A DNA stretch of 56,901 nt from Ettlia oleoabundans (Eukaryota > Chlorophyta > Chlorophyceae > Chlamydomonadales): positions 1 to 56,901 of the forward strand of contig JAAMXP010000345.1 in NCBI GenBank assembly GCA_019693395.1. Direction: 5' to 3'. Every line of letters starts with the position of its first letter. The stretch's first letter is position 1. The translations under genes and the position numbers were made by a program. Below, piece after piece: positions 22,501 to 31,400 of the stretch. The notes beneath the pieces were generated by a model, which did not search any database, was not told the DNA's origin, and was given only the letters and a program-made list of their open reading frames with translations.

Positions 22501-25500
22501 CGTGTGCTCACCCCACCCACTCTGCTGCAGTGTTCAATTGGCCGCAGCAGACCCCCGACCTGGAAAAGTTCTATCCTACCTCCCTTCTGGAGACGGGGCA
22601 CGACATCCTGTTCTTCTGGGTGGCGCGTATGGTGATGATGGGCATGAAACTGACGGGTAGGTGCCCGCAGTACTGGCACAAATGTCTTGCGGTAACCTGG
22701 CGGTACTTTGTGCCCACTACTGGACAACGCAAGATTTCTATTTCTATGCCTATGCGTTTGCGTTGTTCCTGCTCTAAATGACACTTCTCCCCGCTGCACC
22801 ACATCTTGCTGTCGTCATGCAAGTTCATGGACACTTGCAATACTGTCGTTGTTGAAACCTTTCTCATGCTGCCTTCCCACCGCCTTCTGACCGCCGTGCA
22901 ACCTCTGTCCTCCCGGTTGCAACCCATGTTCCCTTCAAGCAGGTATATCACGACGTTTTTGTATAAAGCTGCTGTCTCAACGCCTGCTTCCTGCCGCCCA
23001 CCCCTGCCGCTGCCTTCCCACCTGCAGGCCAGGTTCCTTTCAAGCAGGTGTACCTCCACTCCCTAGTGCGCGACGCCCATGGTCGGAAAATGAGCAAGTC
23101 GCTGGGCAACGTCATTGGTGCGTGGCGCAACCATGCAAAATGCTGGCACTTCTCCAGCCATAGTATGCTGCTTTTGCTGGTGGGGTTCCTATTTGTAAAG
23201 TAGCAGGAAACGCTGCGTGTGGAGCACTGTCTTCCTTGTGACATCCCTCATGCAATCCCCCCCCCCCCCCTCCCTCGCTGTCTCTTCTTCTCTTTTGCAG
23301 ACCCCATCAACGTAATTGAGGGCATCACTTTAGACGGCTTGCACCAGACGCTGCTTGGAGGGAACCTTGACGCCAAGGAGGTGGGTGGGTGGAGTGTTGT
23401 GATGCATGGGTGGGGTGGTTGGGTGGGTGGGTGATTAGCCCTGGTTTGGGGTGCGCTGGCTGTCTGAACGACAGTCTCCAATCTGCCTGAATGGATGGGT
23501 GGATCTCACTTCTCTGTTGTGTGTGATGCTGGGTTTTATCAGTTGTTTTATTCGCTGTTTGCAAGTAGTTCCCATTTCTGCCAACATTTCACTATCGCGT
23601 CTGCGCGATATACTTGCAGGTGGAGAAGGCGGCTGCCGGGCAGCGCGCCGACTTCCCAGATGGCATAGAGGAGTGCGGCACTGATGCGCTGCGCTTCGCA
23701 CTGGTGGCATACACGTCGCAGGTAATGTTTGAGGAACAGCGTGGCTGTGCTCCCCGCTGCATCGGTTTGTGCGTCATGCCGCGCGGTCGCCTGCTGCGCT
23801 GTTCTGCATTTGATGTTGCATGCCGTGCTGTGCTATGCTTGTGCTCTGCGGCCAGGTGAAGGTTGCTTGCAGGAGTGGCAGCATGCTGTCCTATCCTCTG
23901 TTGTGTCTGTGTTTGTGATTGTGGCACTGCCGGTGCTGCATGCAGTACTAGACTGACGTTGCTGCGTACGGTACAAGACACATACCGCACTGTACCGCAC
24001 CTGTACTGCAGGGGAGGGACATCAACCTTGACATCAAGCGTGTGGTGTCGTACCGCCACTGGTGCAACAAGCTGTGGAATGCCATCCGCTTTGCAATGAT
24101 CAACCTTAGACCTCAGGTGGGCGCAGCCAAGGCGGTGGGCGGACAGTGAAACCGCTCTTGGTTCGCTTCCTTCTGGTACCCAGCAAGAAGTAGTAGAAGG
24201 CAAGGGGCCAAGAAACCAGAAACACTTGCTGCTCACAACTCCTCCGCCTCCGAGCATCTCCGCATATGCTGCCCTTCCTGCTGTACAATCTTTATTGCAG
24301 CACGCAAGAATGTATGCGGACATGCCCTGCATCCCCCGGACCTCCCCCGGTCACCCACAACCTTGTTGCACCACCTCTCCCCTTGCAGTTCCAGCCATCG
24401 GAGCACCTGGATGTGCCCTCCTTCCCCTTTGCCTGCCGCTGGATTCTGAGCAAGCTCAATGGCGCCGTGGCAGCGACGGTCAGGGGCATGGAGAGCTACG
24501 AGTTCTCAACAGCCACCTCGGTGCGTCTCCTTTTCGTTGTGTTGGTAATGCACAAATGGGCGGTGCGCAAGGTCTGGCAGCACTGCCTGCATGCTTTCCC
24601 AAGGCCAATCAATTTGTACTGCTCCTGGTACTGCCCTGTGTGCAGGCGGTGTATAATTTCTGGCAGTACGAGCTGTGCGATGTGTTCATAGAGCTGATGA
24701 AGCCGGTGATGGCCCTGGATGATGCGGGTGGGTGGCGGTAACATGCGGTACAACACGCAGGAAGTCCACTAACGGCAGTATGAGTACTGCTGGTACAGGC
24801 ACCAAACTGTGGACGGGAACGTACGCAGCAGGCATCAGCTTGCATACTTGTGCATGGCAGCAGACGTGCACTGCCTGAATGCCACATGGCATGCTGAGTC
24901 CGCCGACTCACAAATGCGCCACACCCATATTCCTCTCCTGCTCTGCAGCTGAAGGCGCAGCAGCAGCCAAGCAGGCCACCCGTGACACGCTGTGGGTGTG
25001 CCTCGAGTCAGGCTTGCGCCTGCTGCACCCCTTCATGCCTTTCGTGACCGAAGAGCTGTGGCAGCGGCTGCCGCGACGACCGGGCCAGCAGCAGGCGGCT
25101 TCAATTATGGTGGCTGACTACCCTGCCCCCGTGGAGGGCTGGACCAGCGAGCAGGCAGAGGCTGATATGGCATATGTGCTGCTGGTGGTGAACAGGTGAG
25201 AGAAGGTGTCTTCTTGTTGTCCTGTTATGTGTTTTGCTTTTTTTGTGGGATGGGGGGTTGATAGTCCCCTTCATCAGAAGGTACTTGGTGCCTGGCAGCT
25301 GTAGTGCTTGCTGCCAGCAATCTCCCGTTGTTGCAGCAAGCACTACAGCTGCCAGCGCTTTCCTCTTGTTGAGCTTTTGTGAGTTTGTTTCTGAGCTAGT
25401 TGCTGAGCATGGCATACCGTGGTAAGGATGAGGCATTGATCTTCTCACTTGGTGGCAGTTATTTCCCCTCCTGCTTGCCTTCATTTGGCCAACCTGCACC

Positions 25501-27761
25501 CCACGCCGACAGGAACCCGGACCCCCACCCCTCCACCACCCACCCACCCCCCCTCTCCCACACCCCAACCCTAACCCCACCCCCACCCACCATTCAGCAA
25601 CACTCTGACCCATCACCATTCTTCCAAACCTGTTTGTAGGACGCGATCGCTACGCGCAGATTACGAGCTGACTACGCGGCAGCGGCCACCTTTGCTGCTG
25701 CGCTGCAAGGACGCTGGTGAGCGCTGCTCGCTTGCCTGCTTCATTGCTAGTTTGCTTGCATCACATAAACCATCCATTATGCGTGGGTATAAAGTCTACC
25801 GAGTGGCTTGAATGGGAGGCACGGTTTTCAGCAAACTGCTGTGCCTTGCCGCCTTGTGGGATTTAAGAGCCAGCCGCCCCCATTGCCCCCTCCTGCCCAA
25901 GTGCTGTCCTGGACGTAAAGTGTGGATCGGCTCAACTGCCTGCACCTGCCCAGATGGGTTGAGTATCAACTTTGCCTGCCTGTCTGCCCGCAGCCAAAGC
26001 GGCGCTGCTGGCGAGCTGCGGTGTGGAGATCACCACCCTCACAACCAACGCTTCACTAGAGATGCTCGCGGTGGGTGCTTAGCTGGCGGCCCGTTAGGGT
26101 GGCCGCTTGGCTCCCCTTGCCTGTTTGGCTCCTTGCAGTCAATTAGTCAACCATGCCGCTCGGCTGGTGTGTGCGCTGTATATAGCACTGGTCCTCGCAC
26201 TTTCTTCCTTTGTTCCTTGCGCTTCCTGCTGCTTGTTTAGTTTGTTTCCTTCAATTTCTGCGGAGACTTCGTAGCCGGGGCGCCTCCTACCATGGCGCCC
26301 CGATAGCTTTGGGGAACTCACGCTAGAGCGACCGTTGGCCCCGGCCCTTTGGCACACAGTTCGGTAGGCCGCCCACGCACCACGTTGACGCGGGCGGTCG
26401 CTGGCCGGTTGTGACTGGGCTGGGGCACATTCCACTGCATTCATTCCTCTTCCACCCTCCAAAATCACGGATGGCGCATGCATCGTTTCTTCCTTCTCGA
26501 CCCTTCTCGACCCAAAAGCAAGAGCAAACCCAGCAGCAGGCATAAATCCGACATTCTTTCCTCTGCTCTTTTGTTCTCGGTCGGCTAGTTTGAGCTTTCT
26601 GTGCTGCAGCCTAGCTCAGCGGTCTCCGACCAGGCACCTTCCTTCCCGCCTGCCTGCTTTTTTTGTTGTTTTTTGCAGGAAAATCAGGCCGCTCCTGCGG
26701 GATGCGGTGTTGCCATTGTCGATGACATCACCACGGTGTACCTCTCCCTCAGGTGCGCTGCATTCATTGGGCATGGGCTGCCCCGTGGTAGCCAGCAGGA
26801 GGTGGTTCTGTAAGTCCCATGGTAGCCAGCAAGAGGCGGCTTCTTCAGCCCATGGTAATCAGCAAGAGGTGGTTGCTCAAGCCCTAAGCTAGCCGGCAAG
26901 AGGCGGACACATAGGTCCATTCCTCCTCTGGCTTCCCACCCCATGCCCAAGACGTATTCCCAATTTACATTCTTTTTGTGGTTTTCCGCGCGCCTCCCTT
27001 TACTTCTCTTTTCCGCTCGCTGGGTTGTCACCGACCCTTTCCATTGCGCTTCTTCTTCGTGAGGTTCCATTTGGGCGGCAGTCATGCTGGAGGAGGATTG
27101 CGCGGCGCTTCTTGACAATAATCTTGTGCCAATGCAAGTTGACATTCCGAATTGACATTGCAAATATACAGGCCCTCATGTTGCTTGTGACTCCGCGACT
27201 GCATCCCTGGCTGCAGCGGCGTGCTGGATGCGGCCAAGGAGCTGGAGAAGCTGGTCAAGCGAGAGGCAGAGGCCGCCACGCGGGTGAGGCCAGCTTAATG
27301 CCAACCTGAGCTTGCTGGCCCCTCATGAGCCGTCAGCTGTGGCTGTGGCAGCTGTAACCCCGTTGAAACCTGCTGCCCGCCTGGGGGTAGTTCCCTTGAG
27401 AGCCGGCAGCTGTGGTAGAGGCAGCTGTAATCGTTAAAAAGGACCTGTCGGGTGGTGGCGGCCGAAGCAATCTTGAGGACTCAGCTGCTGCAATTCGTAA
27501 TTCGTAAATACGGTTGCATGCTTTTGTTTGTCTGTTCCCGCACCAATGTGACACGCTGCCCCCGTTGTGCCATGCCTGCTGCTTGTGTTGCAGCTGGAGC
27601 AGCTTCAAAAGAAAATGGCGCTGCCTGGCTACCAGGAAAGGACTCCCGAGGAGATTAAGGGTCAGGATGTGGAGCGGGTGGTCAAGATGGAGGCGGAGCT
27701 GGAGAGCATCCGGCACCACATCAAGGACATGCAAGCCTTGCTGGAGGCGGCGGCGGCATGA
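13585..27761 (+). CDS. VARS: Valyl-tRNA synthetase with N-terminal eEF1B-gamma-like GST domain
   Basis: Charges tRNA-Val with valine. I built 34 exons: 13585-13698, 13783-13846, 14041-14415, 15222-15364, 15651-15848, 16063-16187, 16432-16481, 16673-16758, 16977-17115, 17400-17506, 17713-17792, 17957-18014, 18259-18370, 18704-18782, 19214-19314, 19785-19930, 20150-20238, 20573-20710, 20876-20961, 21292-21428, 22302-22353, 22531-22656, 23028-23117, 23301-23380, 23620-23721, 24012-24116, 24389-24520, 24646-24727, 24949-25195, 25640-25716, 25994-26070, 26679-26752, 27217-27283, 27594-27761. They give 1301 residues, all in phase. Domains: GST-like 1-184 (with TTLADVAVL and a VTRWLQAC block); Lys/Ala-rich linker 185-298; class I core with [17 protein letters not shown] (HIGH 375-378); CP1 editing domain ([20 protein letters not shown]) about 510-660; KMSKS 889-893; anticodon-binding helices; C-terminal coiled coil ending at 1301. 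No transit peptide is evident, so it is probably cytosolic. Exon 4 appears to use a GC donor. Confidence 0.95.
17566..17603 (+). repeat. GGT microsatellite in ValRS intron 10
   Basis: A run of GGT/GGC triplets lies about 60 bases past the exon 10 donor. It is a simple repeat with no coding role. Confidence 0.75.
20768..20786 (+). repeat. (GT)n microsatellite in ValRS intron 18
   Basis: About nine GT units lie roughly 60 bases past the exon 18 donor. Simple repeat. Confidence 0.8.
22919..22954 (+). pseudogene. Decayed copy of the start of ValRS exon 23
   Basis: This intronic stretch aligns with 23024-23059, the acceptor and first codons of exon 23, at an offset of 105 bases. In the exon's own frame the copy from 22928 reads VPFKQVYHD, against VPFKQVYLH in the exon. 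The acceptor AGs of the functional copy (gcaggccag) read gcaacccat here, so this copy cannot be spliced in at the same place. A shared ctgccttcccacc (22869-22881 and 23010-23022) upstream suggests the duplication took in the end of the intron as well. Confidence 0.65.
23260..23273 (+). repeat. Poly-C tract upstream of ValRS exon 24
   Basis: A run of about 12-14 C residues lies shortly before the exon 24 acceptor (tgcag ending 23300) and may form part of its pyrimidine tract. Homopolymer length may be unreliable in the assembly. Confidence 0.7.
25292..25355. repeat. Perfect 23-bp inverted repeat with an 18-nt loop (ValRS intron 29)
   Basis: Arm 25292-25314 begins ctggcagctgtagtgcttgc. Arm 25333-25355 is its exact reverse complement. 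The loop is 25315-25332. It sits inside intron 29 (25196-25639), about 95 bases past the exon 29 donor, and would form a stable hairpin in the pre-mRNA on either strand. No open frame uses it. It could be a pre-miRNA-like foldback, a remnant of a small inverted-repeat element, or a splicing structure. Confidence 0.85.
26781..26914 (+). repeat. Four-unit 33-35 bp minisatellite in ValRS intron 32
   Basis: Units begin at 26781, 26816, 26849 and 26882. All contain a ccatggtagccagcaagagg-like core followed by a YGG step. Units 2 and 3 are the closest pair and unit 4 is the most diverged. The tract begins about 28 bases past the exon 32 donor. Confidence 0.75.
27327..27439 (+). repeat. Two-copy direct repeat of about 40 bp in ValRS intron 33
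   Basis: Copy 1 from 27327 begins gagccgtcagctgtggctgt. Copy 2 from 27400 begins gagccggcagctgtggtaga. Both continue through ggcagctgtaa and end in an A-rich patch. The copies are 73 bases apart. Confidence 0.65.
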
Positions 27762-28427
27762 TGCATGCCACGGCATGCACAGCATGCGTCACTTGGCGCG
27801 AACATTGGAACGGCTGTGTGTCGGCTGGCTGGCAGCATGCTATTCACTGATTTGCAAGAATTGGAGCGGGGTGTAACTTTTTGTATTCGCGTGCGATGGC
27901 ACTGTAACTTGAACCCGCGCACTGCTATCACACGAAGTGCAAGAGGCGGGCAGGGCGCAGCCAAGGGCGGCGGCGCCACCCTGGCAGGCCGACTGGGCTC
28001 CCCTTTCCCTGACGCCTGGTTTCGCGAGGGTTTCGCTTCGCAATAATCCAGCCCGTTGCGATCTCTTGAGATCTCGCGTCGGGTGGGCAGCCCGCAGTTG
28101 ACCGTGCGCGGGCAGCTTCTCGGGCGCCCATTCCCGCGTTGCGAACTCGCGAACTGAACGGAAGGGAGTGATTCTAGCATCAACTCGCCTCCTCGGACGG
28201 CCCCCGCCACCCCGCCAGGTGCGGCAGCCACAGGCGGCGCCTTTCCGCAAACGCCCCCGGAGGCCTGGCGCGCTGTTTTACATGCACGGGCACCACACAC
28301 GCCACGCACAGGCCTCTTAAACCTGGTGACAGAATTTGTTTGGCGGTGATGTAGATAGATGGTGCCTAGCTTGTTGTTGCCATCGCTGCCGTTGCAAGCT
28401 GCAGGAGTGCGACAGAGCAGCAGCGCC
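27762..28427 (+). other. Intergenic: ValRS 3' UTR and PPP4R4 promoter
   Basis: TGTAA motifs at 27872-27876 and 27903-27907, 111 and 142 bases past the ValRS stop, are likely poly(A) signals. The remaining 500 bases are GC-rich and should contain the PPP4R4 promoter and 5' UTR. An in-frame ATG at 28359 lies upstream of the start I chose. I see no other gene. Confidence 0.5.
27872..27907 (+). promoter_or_regulatory. Two TGTAA putative polyadenylation signals of ValRS
   Basis: TGTAA occurs at 27872-27876 and 27903-27907, at a typical distance past the stop at 27761. Confidence 0.5.
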
Positions 28428-31400
28428 ATGAGTGAACCACTGGCAACCCCCACCCCACCACCAGAAAAGCCCGCCGCAGAGAAGCCCGCCCCAGAAAAGC
28501 CTGCCTCAGATGCACCGGCGGCTGCACTAGTGGTGGACAAACTGGATGGCGTGCAGGAAGCGGCGCACGCCTTTCAGGATGCAGTTGTCTCCCAGGAGGA
28601 GCTAGAGAGGCTGACAGTAAGCTGCTACTACAGAACATTGAAATGAACACTTCAACCACTCATCTGCTGTACAAAATTGCTAACGAATCCCCTTTTGTCT
28701 TCAAGCTTGAAAAGCGTTGCACTTGCCCGATCCTGTTGCATGCATCGACTGGTTACTTAAGTGTCACAGTGGGTATCATTCAGGGCTTTGTAGCACCCTT
28801 TGTCTGTAATGGACGGCTGGCTTACCTTTCCGGCCAAGTATGACTTGACAAGGATTCGCCAGCCTGCCAACCTTGGACAATAGCACCCAACTTGCAACCT
28901 GTTACACACATTTGCCGCCTCTGCAGGTCCCAGAGGGCCTGGGCGATGCGGAGCGGGCTCAGCTGTACATGTGTGGCGGCCAAGCTGTGCAGCAGGCAGC
29001 TGTGATAGAGAATCTGCACGGCTTGCTGCGGGCGGCGGGGCGCGGCATCTTCCCCATTATCTCTCGCAGCCTAGCTGATGCCACACGGCAGCTGGATTGC
29101 GAGGGGCAGTTGATAGCAGCAGAGTCGTTTGCTGCCGTGGCGCGAGAGAGGCTTCTTTCCCCTCAAGAGCTAGCGGACGGCATCCTGCCATTGGTGCAAG
29201 CTGGGGTGGGCGATGGGGCCCATCCCGCAGCCCAGGCTGCCTGGATAGCCTGCCTAGCTGAACTTGTGGCTGCGCTTGATCCAGCCGCGCTGCACAACAG
29301 CGTGCTGCCGGCAGTGGTGCAGCGGGGCACCGGCAGCGGCCGTTTGCTGCGAGAGCGCTGCCTCTGCTGCCAGTTGATGGGTGCCCTTGCTCCCCACGCC
29401 GACGAGGAAGACCTGCAGCGCTCTTTGCTGCGTCTCAGTGCTAGCCTCTGCCAGGACACCGAGTGGCAGGTGCGGCACGCGGCCTGCCAGCAGCTGCCGG
29501 CCCTGGCGGCAGCTGCAGCCGGCAAGCTGCCGGCAGCTCAGCTGGAGGGAGTGCTCGAGGACCTGTTTGGCCTGCTGGAAGATGAAGAGGTGGGTGCCNN
29601 NNCCCCCCCCCCCCCCCCCCGCTGCTATAACTTGTGCTCTTGCCTGAGTCCCTGTGCTGCCACCCACTCCCTTTCTGCCATCATCTGTCTGACAGCTGGT
29701 CATAGCTGGCAACTATTGCCCTGCTGCCAACAGCTCTGTGTCTGTTGTGATTTGTTTCAATAAGGCCATGCATGTTGGGTTTGAGTGACACTTTGTTTGG
29801 CCTGCTAATGGATGTAGAGGTAGGTTTTACCAGCCCCTCATTCTGATGGTATCATCTGCTGTAGTGACTGGGCGTTTTCTTTGAGTTTTGGATGTGTTGG
29901 GCCTGCAATGTTGGGGCGTACTGACAGCCAGGGGGTGTGAACTGCTTGTTGTGGAGTTTGGTTTGGGGTATGTCTACCAGCAGTCCAAGATGAAAGTTTG
30001 GGCTGTAACACTCCGCATAGAAGCCTCCCCCCATTTGCAAGCTCTCTCCTATCTCTAGCTGCCCCAAACTCCTCCCCAACTACAGGCCCTTGTGCGTGCG
30101 GCGGCCTGGCGAGCGCTGGCAGCGGTGCTCGAGCTCCTTCCCATGCGGCAGCGGCGGGAGCGTGCGCTGCCACTGCTGCTGCACCAGTGCCGCGACCCAG
30201 AGCACCATGCTGAGGTCCATCGTAGCTTGACAGCTGGCCTGGGTGTGATGATGGCCCGGTTGGTTGCTGACATGGAAGGCGATGCTGAGGTGGCGGCCTG
30301 TTTGGCTTACTTCCGCAGTCAGGCGTGGCGTCACGACCACGCCACGCGCCTGAATTGCGCCGCAGCGTTCGCGGCGGTACTGCGGGCAGGTACCGCCAGG
30401 CGGTATGGCTCCCACCTTCATGACACCTTCATGAGGCTGCTGTCCGATGGAGATGGGGAGGTGCGGATGGCGGCGGCCACCGCCCTTCCAGAGGTGGCGG
30501 CGCTGCTAGGGCGGGACCGCTGCTGCCAGTACCTTCGCCAGCCAGTGGCGGCTCTGCTGCAGGACGAGCGGCAGGAAGTACAGGCTGTACTGCTTGGGAA
30601 GCTGCCTCAGGTACTCGAGCATTTCTGCCAGGGGGCAGTAGAAGAGCAGCGCAGCAAAGTGCTGTCAGCATTTATCGAGCCGCTCCTACGTCTGGATGCG
30701 GTGAGCGGCTACAACTGGCGTCTTCAGCTGGCCCTGCTGCAAGCCATGGCCTCCTTCCCGGCTTACTTTCTTCCAGACCAGCTACACGACCGCTTCCTGC
30801 CACTGGCCTGGAAATACATGGCCGAGGGAGTGGCGGCGGTAAGGGAGGCGGCAGCAGCTGCCTTGGTCGCCATCTGGCGTGCGCTGCGCAAGCCCTTACA
30901 GCGTACGGGGCTGTATGCACGGGTCATCCACGAGTTTGCGCAGGTGCACTAGCACATGCCAAGTAGAACGCCTTCCATCTTCAGTACGTGGCGTGATTGC
31001 TTGGAAGCAGCGTGATTGTTACCAGGCTCTGACAGCTGCCCAATACTCAAAGCGGCAGAATGACGTGCAGTTTGAAGCACGCGTCTGATGATTTTTCAAC
31101 TGCCCGCCTCCCTGCCTGCCCGCCTGCCTGCCTGCCTGCCTGCAGTCCAAGAGTTTCCAGCACCGTCTCGTGTTTCTGGACCTTTGCCGCCACGTGCAGC
31201 ACCACTTCAGCAGCAAGTTTGTGAAGGTGGCCCCCCAGCTTCATCTTGTGTGCCTGATCCCTTGCTGTGTCATTTGAAACATCAGGCCAACCTGCTGCCA
31301 TTGTACCACTACTTGCGCCACTTCATATTCCGGCTGAAAGCTAGACCTGGGCAGGCGTTTCCTGCTTCAACTGCTTCCTGCGTTGCTCGCCTCGCTGTTG

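Noticed and set aside
28040..28075. Near-palindrome around gatctcttgagatc
   Set aside because: Arms of only six bases; expected by chance in a region of this size.
31090..31145. CTGC-repeat tract in PPP4R4 intron 3 as a possible element
   Set aside because: It is the pyrimidine tract of the exon 4 acceptor; a simple repeat with an ordinary role.
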